Below, piece after piece: positions 39,601-52,300 of a stretch of DNA of 64,000 nt. Position 1 is the stretch's first letter. Each line of letters begins with the position of its first letter. The stretch spans positions 248,001 to 312,000 of the forward strand of contig CAWZYM010000139.1 in assembly GCA_963966185.1 (NCBI GenBank). The letters run 5' to 3'. A program made the position numbers and the translations under genes. A model generated the notes under the pieces. It was not told the origin of the DNA. It made no database searches and saw only the letters and a list, made by a program, of their open reading frames with translations. Origin of the DNA: Rhabditoides inermis (taxonomy: Eukaryota > Nematoda > Chromadorea > Rhabditida > Rhabditidae).

Positions 39601-41519
39601 ATCTCTTTAAAGCTTGACTCCTGCGAAGATACAGGACCGTTGTGTGCTCACGTTTCAAAATACATGGTGCTCTTGCCCTTGGTAGCGAGGAGACTGGGGC
39701 AAGAGAAAAGAGGGAGAGAGGGGGAGAAAGAGAGAGATGAACGATTGCTTTTTTCATTCACAAGCACTTGTGAGAGTTATACACAACTGCAACTGGGTCT
39801 TCTATTCGCATTCAAATTATACTTTTTGAAAAACCCGAAATGTATGAAAAAACAATGGGCTTTTTCGTAACGAAAATCGATGTTTTCTGTCTGTGCATAT
39901 TCGACGACCGATCTAGGATCGGTTGTAGCTATCTGAAGCTTGACTCCTGCGAAGATACAGGACCGTTGTGTGCTCACGTTTCAAAATACATGGTGCTCTT
40001 GCCCTTGGTAGCGAGGAGACTGGGGCAAGAGAAGAGAGGAAGAGAGGGGGAGAAAGAGAGAGATGAACGATAACTTTTCATTCACAAGCACTTGTGAGAG
40101 TTATACACAACTGCAACTGGGTCTTCTATTCGCATTCAAATTATACTTTTTGAAAAATTCGAAATGTCTGGAAAAAACAATGGGCTTCTTCCTAACGTAA
40201 ATCGAGGTGTTCTGTCTGTGCATATTCGACGACCGATCTAGGATCGGTTGTATCTATCTGAAGCTTGACTCCTGCAAAGATACAGGACCGCTGTGTGCTC
40301 ACGTTTCAAAATACATGGTGCTCTTGCCCTTGGTAGCGAGAAGACTGGGGCAAGAGAAGAGAGGGAGAGAGGGGGAGAAAGAGAGAGATGAACGATAACT
40401 TTTCATTCACAAGCACTTGTGAGAGTTATACACAACTGCAACTGCGCCTTCTATTCGCATTCAAATAATACTTTTTGAAAAACCCGAAATGTCTGAAATA
40501 CAATAAACAATGGTCTTCTTCGTAAAGGTAGATCGAGGTGTTCTGTCTGTGCATATTCGACGACCGATCTAGGATCGGTTGTAGCTATCTGAAGCTTGAC
40601 TCCTGCGAAGATACAGGACCGTTGTGTGCTCTCGTTTCAAAATACATGGTGCTCTCGCCCTTGGTAGCGAGGAGACTGGGGCAAGAGAAGAGAGGGAGAG
40701 AGGGGGAGAAAGAGAGAGATGAACGATAACTTTTCATTCACAAGCACTTGTGAGAGTTATACACAACTGCAACTGGGTCTTCTATTCGCATTTAAATTAT
40801 ACTTTTTGAAAAACCCGAAACGTCTGGAAAACAATAAACAATGGTCTTCTTCGTAAAGGTAAATCGAGGTGTTCTGTCTGTGCATATTCGACGACCGATC
40901 TAGGAACGGTTGTATTTATCTGAAGCTTGATTCCTGCGAAGATACAGGACCGTTGTGTGCTCACGTTTCAAAATACATGGTGCTCTCGCCCTTGGTAGCG
41001 AGGAGACTGGGGCAAGGGAAGAGAGGGAGAGAGGGGGAGAAAGAGAAAGATGAACGATAACTTTTTCATTCAATAGCACTTGTGAAAGTTTTACACAACT
41101 GCGATTGAGTCTTCTATTCGCATTTAAATTATACTTTTTAGAAAAACCGAAATGTCTGAAAAAAAACATTGGGCTTTTTCGTAACGAAAATCGATGTGTT
41201 CTGTCTGTGCATATTCGACGACCGATCTAGGATCGGTTGTATCTCTTTAAAGCTTGACTCCTGCGAAGATACAGGACCGTTGTGTGCTCACGTTTCAAAA
41301 TACATGGTGCTCTTGCCCTTGGTAGCGAGGAGACTGGGGCAAGAGAAAAGAGGGAGAGAGGGGGAGAAAGAGAGAGATGAACGATAACTTTTTCTTTTAA
41401 AAGCACTTGTGAGAGTTATACACAACTGCAACTGGGTCTTCTATTCGCAATAAAAGTATCCTTTTGAAAAACCCGAATTGTCTGAAAAAACAATGGGCTT
41501 TTTCGTAACGAAAATCGAT
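36632..41519 (+). repeat. 15-monomer HOR unit H4 (variant Y), 4,888 bp
   Basis: The monomer order is the same as H3 at shifts of 4,883 and then 4,889 bp. The 6-bp increase comes from the inverted duplication in monomer 3 (37,485-37,526). The Y markers are GTGTATATT in monomer 1, an AGAGGGAGAG tract in monomer 2, and AGAGAAAGAG in the tract near 38,108 (shared with H2 near 30,925). Confidence 0.85.
37485..37526. repeat. Perfect 18-bp inverted repeat, 6-nt loop (H4)
   Basis: The structure and sequence are the same as at 30,302-30,343, with arms 37,485-37,502 and 37,509-37,526. The equivalent monomer in H3 (32408) lacks it and keeps GTTGGACAC near 32,627. Confidence 0.9.
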
Positions 41520-42515
41520 GTTTTCTGTCTGTGTATATTCGACGACCGATCTAGGATCGGTTGTAGCTATCTGAAGCTTGACTCCTGCGAAGATACAGGA
41601 CCGTTGTGTGCTCACGTTTCAAAATACATGGTGCTCTCGCCCTTGGTAGCGAGGAGACTGCTGCAAGAGAAGAGAGGGAGAGGAGGGAAGAAAGAGAGAG
41701 ATGAACGATTGCTTTTTTTCATTCACAAGCACTTGTGAGAGTTATACACAACTGCAACTGGGTCTTCTATTCGCATTCAAATTATACTTTTTGAAAAACC
41801 CGAAATGTATGAAAAAAACAATGGGCTTTTTCGTAACGAAAATCGATGTTTTCTGTCTGTGCATATTCGACGACCGATCTAGGATCGGTTGTAGCTATCT
41901 GAAGCTTGACTCCTGCAAAGATACAGGACCGTTGTGTGCTCACGTTTCAAAATACATGGTGCTCTTGCCCTTGGTAGCGAGGAGACTGGGGCAAGAGAAA
42001 AGAGGGAGAGAGGGGGAGAAAGAGAGAGATGAACGATAACTTTTCATACACAAGCACTTGTGAGAGTTATACACAACTGCAACTGGGCCTTCTATTCGCA
42101 TTCAAATTTAACTTTTTGAAAAACCCGAAATGTCTGAAATACAATAAACAATGGTCTTCTTCGTAAAGGTAGATCGAGGTGTTCTGTCTGTGCATATTCG
42201 ACGACCGATCTAGGATCGGTTGTAGCTATCTGAAGCTTGACTCCTGCGAAGATACAGGACCGTTGTGTGCTCACGTTTCAAAATACATGGTGCTCTTGCC
42301 CTTGGTAGCGAGAAGACTGGGGCAAGAGAAGAGAGGTAGAGAGGGGGAGAAAGAGAGAGATAAACGATAACTTTTTCATTCACAAGCACTTGTGAGAGTG
42401 CTTGTGAATGAAAACTGCAACTGGGTCTTCTATTTGCATTCAAATTATACTTTCAGAGAAACCCGAAATGTCTGGAAAAAACAATGGGCTTCTTCCTAAC
42501 GTAAATCGAGGTGTT
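41520..42515 (+). repeat. Partial HOR unit H5 (variant Y), three monomers
   Basis: The anchors 41520, 41848 and 42179 follow H4 at 4,888 bp and carry the Y markers, including the inverted duplication at 42,373-42,414. The next monomer (42511) no longer matches HOR monomer 4. It has TATCTATCTG and GACCGCTG, as in HOR monomer 12 (40207), so the register jumps here. Confidence 0.8.
42373..42414. repeat. Perfect 18-bp inverted repeat, 6-nt loop (H5)
   Basis: This is the third copy, with arms 42,373-42,390 and 42,397-42,414. All three copies lie in Y-type HOR units, so one event was spread by HOR amplification. Confidence 0.9.
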
Positions 42516-43319
42516 CTGTCTGTGCATATTCGACGACCGATCTAGGATCGGTTGTATCTATCTGAAGCTTGACTCCTGCAAAGATACAGGACCGCTGTGT
42601 GCTCACGTTTCAAAATACATGGTGCTCTTGCCCTTGGTAGCGAGGAGACTGGGGCAAGAGAAGAGAGGGAGAGAGGGGGAGAAAGAGAGAGATGAACGAT
42701 AACTTTTCATTCACAAGCACTTGTGAGAGTTATACACAACTGCAACTGCGCCTTCTATTCGCATTCAAAATATACTTTTTGAAAAACCCGAAATGTCTGA
42801 AATACAATAAACAATGGTCTTCTTCGTAAAGGTAGATCGAGGTGTTCTGTCTGTGCATATTCGACGACCGATCTAGGATCGGTTGTAGCTATCTGAAGCT
42901 TGACTCCTGCGAAGATACAGGACCGTTGTGTGCTCTCGTTTCAAAATACATGGTGCTCTCGCCCTTGGTAGCGAGGAGACTGGGGCAAGGGAAGAAAGGG
43001 AGAGAAGGGGAGAAAGAGAGAGATGAACGATAACTTTTTCATTCACAAGCACTTGTGAGAGTTATACACAACTGCAATTGGGGTTTCTATTCGCATTCAA
43101 ATTATACTTTTTAGAAAAACCGAAATGTCTGAAAAAAAAACATTGGGCTTTTTCGTAAAGGTAGATCGAGGTGTTCTGTCTGTGCATATTCGACGACCGA
43201 TCTAGGATCGGTTGTATCTATCTGGAGTTTGACTCCTGCAAAGATACAGGACCGTTGTGTGCTCACGTTTCAAAATACATGGTGCTCTCGCCCTTGGTAG
43301 CGAAGAGACTGGGGCAAGA
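42516..43319 (+). repeat. Satellite monomers between HOR and 2,503-bp block
   Basis: The anchors are 42511, 42842 and 43171. The 42842 monomer combines the GCTCTCG variant of HOR monomer 13 with a GGGAAGAAAGG tract. The 43171 monomer has a private CTGGAGTTTGAC in place of the HindIII-containing CTGAAGCTTGAC. Nothing other than satellite sequence is visible. Confidence 0.8.
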
Positions 43320-45822
43320 GAAGAGAGGGAGAGAGGGGGAGAAAGAGAGAGATGAACGATAACTTTTTCATTCACAAGCACTTGTGAGAGTTATACACAA
43401 CTGCAATTGGATCTTCTATTCGCATTCAATCTATACTTTTTAGAAAAACCGAAATGTCTGAAAAAAAACATTGGGCTTTTTCGTAAAGGTAGATCGAGGT
43501 GTTCTGTCTGTGCATATTCGACGACCGATCTAGGATCGGTTGTAGCTATCTGAAGCTTGACTCCTGCGAAGATACAGGACCGTTGTGTGCTCACGTTTCA
43601 AAATACATGGTGCTCTCGCCCTTGGTAGCGAGGAGACTGGGGCAAGGGAAGAGAGGGAGAGAGGGGGAGAAAGAGAAAGATGAACGATAACTTTTTCATT
43701 CAATAGCACTTGTGAAAGTTTTACACAACTGCGATTGAGTCTTCTATTTGCATTTAAATTATACTTTTTGAAAAACCCGAAACGTCTGAAAAAAACATTG
43801 GGCTTTTTCGTAACGAAAATCGATGTGTTCTGTCTGTGCATATTCGACGACCGATCTAGGATCGGTTGTATCTCTTTGAAGCTTGACTCCTGCGAAGATA
43901 CAGGACCGTTGTGTGCTCACGTTTCAAAATACATGGTGCTCTCGCCCTTGGTAGCGAGGAGACTGGGGCAAGAGAAGAGAGGGAGAGAGGGGGAGAAAGA
44001 GAGAGATGAACGATAACTTTTTCATTCAAAGCACTTGTGACAGTTATACACAACTGCAATTGGATCTTCTATTCGCATTCAAATTATACTTTTTAGAAAA
44101 ACCGGAATGTCTGAAAAAAAACATTGGGCTTTTTCGTAAAGGTAGATCAAGGTGTTCTGTCTGTGCATTTTCGACGACCGATCTAGGATCGGTTGTAGCT
44201 ATCTGAAGCTTGACTCCTGCATAGTTACAGGACCGTTGTGTGCTCACGTTTCAAAATACATGGTGCTCTCGCCCTTGGTAGCGAGGAGACTGGGGCAAGA
44301 GAAGAGATAACTTTTCATTCACAAGCACTTGTGAGAGTTATACACAACTGCAATTGGGTCTTCTATTCGCATTCAAAATATACTTTTTGAAAAACCCGAA
44401 ATGTTCGAAATACAATAAACAATGGTCTTCTTCGTAAAGGTAGATCGAGGTGTTCTGTCTGTGCATATTCGACGACCGAACTAGGATCGGTTGTAGCTAT
44501 CTGAAGCTTGACTCCTGCGAAGATACAGGACCGTTGTGTGCTCACGTTTCAAAATACATGGTGCTCTCGCCCTTGGTAGCGAGGAGACTGGGGCAAGGGA
44601 AGAGAGGGAGAGAAGGGGAGAAAGAGAGAGATGAACGATAACTTTTTCATTCACAAGCACTTGTGAGAGTTATACACAACTGCGATTGAGTCTTCTATTC
44701 GCATTCAAATTATACTTTTTAGAAAAACCGAAATGTCTGAAAAAAACATTGGGCTTTTTCGTAACGAAAATCGATGTGTTCTGTCTGTGCATAATCGACG
44801 ACCGATCTAGGATCGGTTGTATCTCTTTAAAGCTTGACTCCTGCGAAGATACAGGACCGTTGTGTGCTCACGTTTCAAAATACATGGTGCTCTTGCCCTT
44901 GGTAGCGAGGAGACTGGGGCAAGAGAAAAGAGGGAGAGAGGGGGAGAAAGAGAGAGATGAACGATAACTTTTTCTTTTAAAAGCACTTGTGAGAAATATA
45001 CACAACTGCAACTGGGTCTTCTATTCGCAATAAAAGTATCCTTTTGAAAAACCCGAATTGTCTGAAAAAACAATGGGCTTTTTCGTAACGAAAATCGATG
45101 TTTTCTGTCTGTGCATATTCGACGACCGATCTATGATCGGTTGTAGCTATCTGAAGCTTGACTCCTGCAAAGATACAGGACCGTTGTGTGCTCACGTTTC
45201 AAAATACATGGTGCTCTTGCCCTTGGTAGCGAGGAGACTGGGGCAAGAGAAAAGAGGGAGAGAGGGGGAGAAAGAGAGAGATGAACGATAACTTTTCATA
45301 CACAAGCACTTGTGAGAGTTATACACAACTGCAACTGGGCCTTCTATTCGCATTCAAATTTAACTTTTTTCGTAACGAAATTCGATGTTTTCTGTCTGTG
45401 CATATTCGACGACCGATCTAGGATCGGTTGTAGCTATCTGAAGCTTGACTCCTGCAAAGATACAGGACCGTTGTGTGCTCACGTTTCAAAATACATGGTG
45501 CTCTTGCCCTTGGTAGCGAGGAGACTGGGGCAAGAGAAAAGAGGGAGAGAGGGGGAGAAAGAGAGAGATGAACGATAACTTTTCATACACAAGCACTTGT
45601 GAGAGTTATACACAACTGCAACTGGGCCTTCTATTCGCATTCAAATTTAACTTTTTTCGTAACGAAATTCGATGTTTTCTGTCTGTGCATATTCGACGAC
45701 CGATCTAGGATCGGTTGTAGCTATCTGAAGCTTGACTCCTGCAAAGATACAGGACCGTTGTGTGCTCACGTTTCAAAATACATGGTGCTCTTGCCCTTGG
45801 TAGCGAGGAGACTGGGGCAAGA
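43320..45822 (+). repeat. 2,503-bp unit, copy 1
   Basis: The anchors 43499, 43825, 44152, 44450, 44776, 45100, 45387 and 45674 form a unit whose first seven members recur exactly 2,503 bp later. It includes one purine-tract-deleted monomer (near 44,307) and two 287-bp spacings. Private differences are GCATAATCG near 44,791 and CTATGATCGG near 45,132. Confidence 0.83.
45100..45673 (+). repeat. 287-bp shortened-monomer sub-array, 2 units
   Basis: Two successive 287-bp spacings (45100-45387-45674) have the linker reduced to TAACTTTTTTCGTAACG. Compared with a 324-bp monomer, 37 bp between two CTTTTT motifs is missing. Both junctions are identical and are accompanied by GAAATTCGATG in place of GAAAATCGATG. 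Confidence 0.88.
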
Positions 45823-48325
45823 GAAGAGAGGGAGAGAGGGGGAGAAAGAGAGAGATGAACGATAATTTTTTCATTCACAAGCACTTGTGAGAGTTATACA
45901 CAACTGCAATTGGATCTTCTATTCGCATTCAATCTATACTTTTTAGAAAAACCGAAATGTCTGAAAAAAAACATTGGGCTTTTTCGTAAAGGTAGATCGA
46001 GGTGTTCTGTCTGTGCATATTCGACGACCGATCTAGGATCGGTTGTAGCTATCTGAAGCTTGACTCCTGCGAAGATACAGGACCGTTGTGTGCTCACGTT
46101 TCAAAATACATGGTGCTCTCGCCCTTGGTAGCGAGGAGACTGGGGCAAGGGAAGAGAGGGAGAGAGGGGGAGAAAGAGAAAGATGAACGATAACTTTTTC
46201 ATTCAATAGCACTTGTGAAAGTTTTACACAACTGCGATTGAGTCTTCTATTTGCATTTAAATTATACTTTTTGAAAAACCCGAAACGTCTGAAAAAAACA
46301 TTGGGCTTTTTCGTAACGAAAATCGATGTGTTCTGTCTGTGCATATTCGACGACCGATCTAGGATCGGTTGTATCTCTTTGAAGCTTGACTCCTGCGAAG
46401 ATACAGGACCGTTGTGTGCTCACGTTTCAAAATACATGGTGCTCTCGCCCTTGGTAGCGAGGAGACTGGGGCAAGAGAAGAGAGGGAGAGAGGGGGAGAA
46501 AGAGAGAGATGAACGATAACTTTTTCATTCAAAGCACTTGTGACAGTTATACACAACTGCAATTGGATCTTCTATTCGCATTCAAATTATACTTTTTAGA
46601 AAAACCGGAATGTCTGAAAAAAAACATTGGGCTTTTTCGTAAAGGTAGATCAAGGTGTTCTGTCTGTGCATTTTCGACGACCGATCTAGGATCGGTTGTA
46701 GCTATCTGAAGCTTGACTCCTGCATAGTTACAGGACCGTTGTGTGCTCACGTTTCAAAATACATGGTGCTCTCGCCCTTGGTAGCGAGGAGACTGGGGCA
46801 AGAGAAGAGATAACTTTTCATTCACAAGCACTTGTGAGAGTTATACACAACTGCAATTGGGTCTTCTATTCGCATTCAAAATATACTTTTTGAAAAACCC
46901 GAAATGTTCGAAATACAATAAACAATGGTCTTCTTCGTAAAGGTAGATCGAGGTGTTCTGTCTGTGCATATTCGACGACCGAACTAGGATCGGTTGTAGC
47001 TATCTGAAGCTTGACTCCTGCGAAGATACAGGACCGTTGTGTGCTCACGTTTCAAAATACATGGTGCTCTCGCCCTTGGTAGCGAGGAGACTGGGGCAAG
47101 GGAAGAGAGGGAGAGAAGGGGAGAAAGAGAGAGATGAACGATAACTTTTTCATTCACAAGCACTTGTGAGAGTTATACACAACTGCGATTGAGTCTTCTA
47201 TTCGCATTCAAATTATACTTTTTAGAAAAACCGAAATGTCTGAAAAAAACATTGGGCTTTTTCGTAACGAAAATCGATGTGTTCTGTCTGTGCATATTCG
47301 ACGACCGATCTAGGATCGGTTGTATCTCTTTAAAGCTTGACTCCTGCGAAGATACAGGACCGTTGTGTGCTCACGTTTCAAAATACATGGTGCTCTTGCC
47401 CTTGGTAGCGAGGAGACTGGGGCAAGAGAAAAGAGGGAGAGAGGGGGAGAAAGAGAGAGATGAACGATAACTTTTTCTTTTAAAAGCACTTGTGAGAAAT
47501 ATACACAACTGCAACTGGGTCTTCTATTCGCAATAAAAGTATCCTTTTGAAAAACCCGAATTGTCTGAAAAAACAATGGGCTTTTTCGTAACGAAAATCG
47601 ATGTTTTCTGTCTGTGCATATTCGACGACCGATCTAGGATCGGTTGTAGCTATCTGAAGCTTGACTCCTGCAAAGATACAGGACCGTTGTGTGCTCACGT
47701 TTCAAAATACATGGTGCTCTTGCCCTTGGTAGCGAGGAGACTGGGGCAAGAGAAAAGAGGGAGAGAGGGGGAGAAAGAGAGAGATGAACGATAACTTTTC
47801 ATACACAAGCACTTGTGAGAGTTATACACAACTGCAACTGGGCCTTCTATTCGCATTCAAATTTAACTTTTTTCGTAACGAAATTCGATGTTTTCTGTCT
47901 GTGCATATTCGACGACCGATCTAGGATCGGTTGTAGCTATCTGAAGCTTGACTCCTGCAAAGATACAGGACCGTTGTGTGCTCACGTTTCAAAATACATG
48001 GTGCTCTTGCCCTTGGTAGCGAGGAGACTGGGGCAAGAGAAAAGAGGGAGAGAGGGGGAGAAAGAGAGAGATGAACGATAACTTTTCATACACAAGCACT
48101 TGTGAGAGTTATACACAACTGCAACTGGGCCTTCTATTCGCATTCAAATTTAACTTTTTTCGTAACGAAATTCGATGTTTTCTGTCTGTGCATATTCGAC
48201 GACCGATCTAGGATCGGTTGTAGCTATCTGAAGCTTGACTCCTGCAAAGATACAGGACCGTTGTGTGCTCACGTTTCAAAATACATGGTGCTCTTGCCCT
48301 TGGTAGCGAGGAGACTGGGGCAAGA
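45823..48325 (+). repeat. 2,503-bp unit, copy 2
   Basis: The anchors 46002, 46328, 46655, 46953, 47279, 47603, 47890 and 48177 repeat copy 1 at a constant shift. Its last two spacings are the first members of the longer 287-bp sub-array, which then continues beyond the end of the unit. Confidence 0.83.
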
Positions 48326-49324
48326 GAAAAGAGGGAGAGAGGGGGAGAAAGAGAGAGATGAACGATAACTTTTCATACACAAGCACTTGTGAGAGTTATA
48401 CACAACTGCAACTGGGCCTTCTATTCGCATTCAAATTTAACTTTTTTCGTAACGAAATTCGATGTTTTCTGTCTGTGCATATTCGACGACCGATCTAGGA
48501 TCGGTTGTAGCTATCTGAAGCTTGACTCCTGCAAAGATACAGGACCGTTGTGTGCTCACGTTTCAAAATACATGGTGCTCTTGCCCTTGGTAGCGAGGAG
48601 ACTGGGGCAAGAGAAAAGAGGGAGAGAGGGGGAGAAAGAGAGAGATGAACGATAACTTTTCATACACAAGCACTTGTGAGAGTTATACACAACTGCAACT
48701 GGGCCTTCTATTCGCATTCAAATTTAACTTTTTTCGTAACGAAATTCGATGTTTTCTGTCTGTGCATATTCGACGACCGATCTAGGATCGGTTGTAGCTA
48801 TCTGAAGCTTGACTCCTGCAAAGATACAGGACCGTTGTGTGCTCACGTTTCAAAATACATGGTGCTCTTGCGCTTGGTAGCGAGGAGCCTGGGGCAAGAG
48901 AAAAGAGGGAGAGAGGGGGAGAAAGAGAGAGATGAACGATAACTTTTCATACACAAGCACTTGTGAGAGTTATACACAACTGCAACTGGGCCTTCTATTC
49001 GCATTCAAATTTAACTTTTTTCGTAACGAAATTCGATGTTTTCTGTCTGTGCATATTCGACGACCGATCTAGGATCGGTTGTAGCTATCTGAAGCTTGAC
49101 TCCTGCAAAGATACAGGACCGTTGTGTGCTCACGTTTCAAAATACATGGTGCTCTTGCCCTTGGTAGCGAGGAGACTGGGGCAAGAGAAAAGAGGGAGAG
49201 AGGGGGAGAAAGAGAGAGATGAACGATAACTTTTCATACACAAGCACTTGTGAGAGTTATACACAACTGCAACTGGGCCTTCTATTCGCATTCAAATTTA
49301 ACTTTTTTCGTAACGAAATTCGAT
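47603..49324 (+). repeat. 287-bp shortened-monomer sub-array, 6 units
   Basis: Six successive spacings of exactly 287 bp run from 47603 to 49325 with the same deletion junction as the two-unit run. The units look identical except one carrying two changes: C to G at 48,872 and A to C at 48,888. This is the most homogeneous stretch in the window. Normal spacing resumes at 49,325-49,656. Confidence 0.9.
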
Positions 49325-52300
49325 GTTTTCTGTCTGTGCATATTCGACGACCGATCTAGGATCGGTTGTAGCTATCTGAAGCTTGACTCCTGCAAAGATA
49401 CAGGACCGTTGTGTGCTCACGTTTCAAAATACATGGTGCTCTTGCCCTTGGTAGCGAGGAGACTGGGGCAAGAGAAAAGAGGGAGAGAGGGGGAGAAAGA
49501 GAGAGATGAACGATAACTTTTCATACACAAGCACTTGTGAGAGTTATACACAACTGCAACTGGGCCTTCTATTCGCATTCAAATTTTACTTTTTGAAAAA
49601 CCCGAAATGTCTGAAATACAATAAACAATGGTCTTCTTCGTAAAGGTAGATCGAGGTGTTCTGTCTGTGCATATTCGACGACCGATCTAGGATCGGTTGT
49701 AGCTATCTGAAGCTTGACTCCTGCGAAGATACAGGACCGTTGTGTGCTCACGTTTCAAAATACATGGTGCTCTTGCCCTTGGTAGCGAGAAGACTGGGGC
49801 AAGAGAAGAGAGGTAGAGAGGGGGAGAAAGAGAGAGATAAACGATAACTTTTTCATTCACAAGCACTTGTGAGAGTTGGACACAACTGCAACTGGGTCTT
49901 CTATTTGCATTCAAATTATACTTTCAGAGAAACCCGAAATGTCTGGAAAAAACAGTGGGCTTCTTCCTAACGTAAATCGAGGTGTTCTGTCTGTGCATAT
50001 TCGACGACCGATCTAGGATCGGTTGTATCTATCTGAAGCTTGACTCCTGCAAAGATACAGGACCGCTGTGTGCTCACGTTTCAAAATACATGGTGCTCTC
50101 GCCCTTGGTAGCGAGGAGACTGGGGCAAGAGAAGAGAGGGAGAGAGGGGGAGAAAGAGAGAGATGAACGATAACTTTTCATTCACAAGCACTTGTGAGAG
50201 TTATACACAACTGCAACTAGGCCTTCTATTCGCATTCAAAACATACATTTTGAAAAACCCGAAATGTCTGAGAAAAACAATGGGCTTTTTCGTAACGAAA
50301 ATCGAGGTGTTCTGTCTGTGCATATTCGACGACCGATCTAGGATCGGTTGTAGCTATCTGAAGCTTGACTCCTGCGAAGATACAGGACCGTTGTGTGCTC
50401 ACGTTTCAAAATACATGGTGCTCTTGCCCTTGGTAGCGAGGAGACTGGGGCAAGAGAAGAGAGGGAGAGAGGGGGAGAAAGAGAGAAATGAACGATAACT
50501 TTTCATTCACAAGCACTTGTGAGAGTTATACACAACTGCAACTAGGCCTTCTATTCGCATTCAAAACATACTTTTTGAAAAACCCGAAATGTCTGAAATA
50601 CAATAAACAATGGTCTTCTTCGTAAAGGTAGATCGAGGTGTTCTGTCTGTGCATATTCGACGACCGATCTAGGATCGGTTGTAGCTATCTGAAGCTTGAC
50701 TCCTGCGAAGATACAGGATTGTTGTGTGCTCACGTTTCAAAATACATGGTGCTCTTGCCCTTGGTAGCGAGGAGACTGGGGCAAGAGAAGAGAGGGAGAG
50801 AGGGGAAGAAAGAGAGAAATGAACGATAACTTTTCATTCACAAGCACTTGTGAGAGTTATACACAACTGCAACTAGGCCTTCTATTCGCATTCAAAACAT
50901 ACTTTTTGAAAAACCCGAAATGTCTGAAATACAATAAACAATGGTCTTCTTCGTAAAGGTAGATCGAGGTGTTCTGTCTGTGCATATTCGACGACCGATC
51001 TAGGATCGGTTGTAGCTATCTGAAGCTTGACTCCTGCGAAGATACAGGACCGTTGTGTGCTCTCGTTTCAAAATACATGGTGCTTTTGCCCTTGGTAGCG
51101 AGGAGACTGGGGCAAGAGAAGAGAGGGAGAGAGGGGGAGAAAGAGAGATATGAACGATAACTTGTTTTATTCGAAAGCACTTGTGAGAGTTTTACACAAC
51201 TGCAACTGGGTCTTCTGTTCGCATTCAAATTATACATTTTGAAAAACCCGAAATGTCTGAGAAAAACAATGGGCTTTTTCGTAACGAAAATCGATGTTTT
51301 CTGTCTGTGCATATTCGACGACCGATCTAGGATCAGTTGTATCTATCTGAAGCTTGACTCCTGCGAAGAAACAGGACCGTTGTGTGCTCACGTTTCAAAA
51401 TACATGGTGCTCTTGCCCTTGGTAGCGAGGAGACTGGGGCAAGAGAAGAGAGGGAGAGAGGGGGAGAAAGAAAGAGATGAACGATAACTTTTCATTCACA
51501 AGCACTTGTGAGAGTTTTACACAACTGCAACTGGGTCTTCTGTTCGCATTCAAATTATACATTTTGAAAAACCCAAAATGTCTGAGAAAAACAATGGGCT
51601 TTTTCGTAACGAAAATCGAGGTGTTCTGTCTGTGCATATTCGACGACCGATCTAGGATCGGTTGTAGCTATCTGAAGCTTGACTCCTGCGAAGATACAGG
51701 ACCGTTGTGTGCTCACGTTTCAAAACACATGGTGCTCTCCCCTTGGTAGCGAGGAGACTGGGGCAAGGGAAGAGAGGGAGAGAAGGGGAGAAAGAGAGAG
51801 ATGAACGAGAACTTTTTCATTCACAAGCACTTGTGAGAGTTATACACAACTGCAATTGGGGTTTCTATTCGCATTCGAATTATACTTTTTAGAAAAACCG
51901 AAATTTTCTGAAAAAAACATTGGGCTTTTTCGTAACGAAAATCGATGTGTTCTGTCTGTGCATATTCGACGACCGATCTAGGATCGGTTGTAGCTATCTG
52001 AAGCTTGACTCCTGCGAAGATACAGGACCGTTGTGTGCTCACGTTTCAAAATACATGGTGCTCTCGCCCTTGGTAGCGAGGAGACTGGGGCAAGGGAAGA
52101 GAGGGAGAGAGGGGGAGAAAGAGAGAGATGAACGATAACTTTTTCATTCACAAGCACTTGTGAGAGTTATACACAACTGCAATTGGGGTTTCTATTCGCA
52201 TTCAAATTATACTTTTTAGAAAAACCGAAATGTCTGAAAAAAACATTGGGCTTTTTCGAAAAGGTAGATCGAGGTGTTCTGTCTGTGCATATTCGACGAC

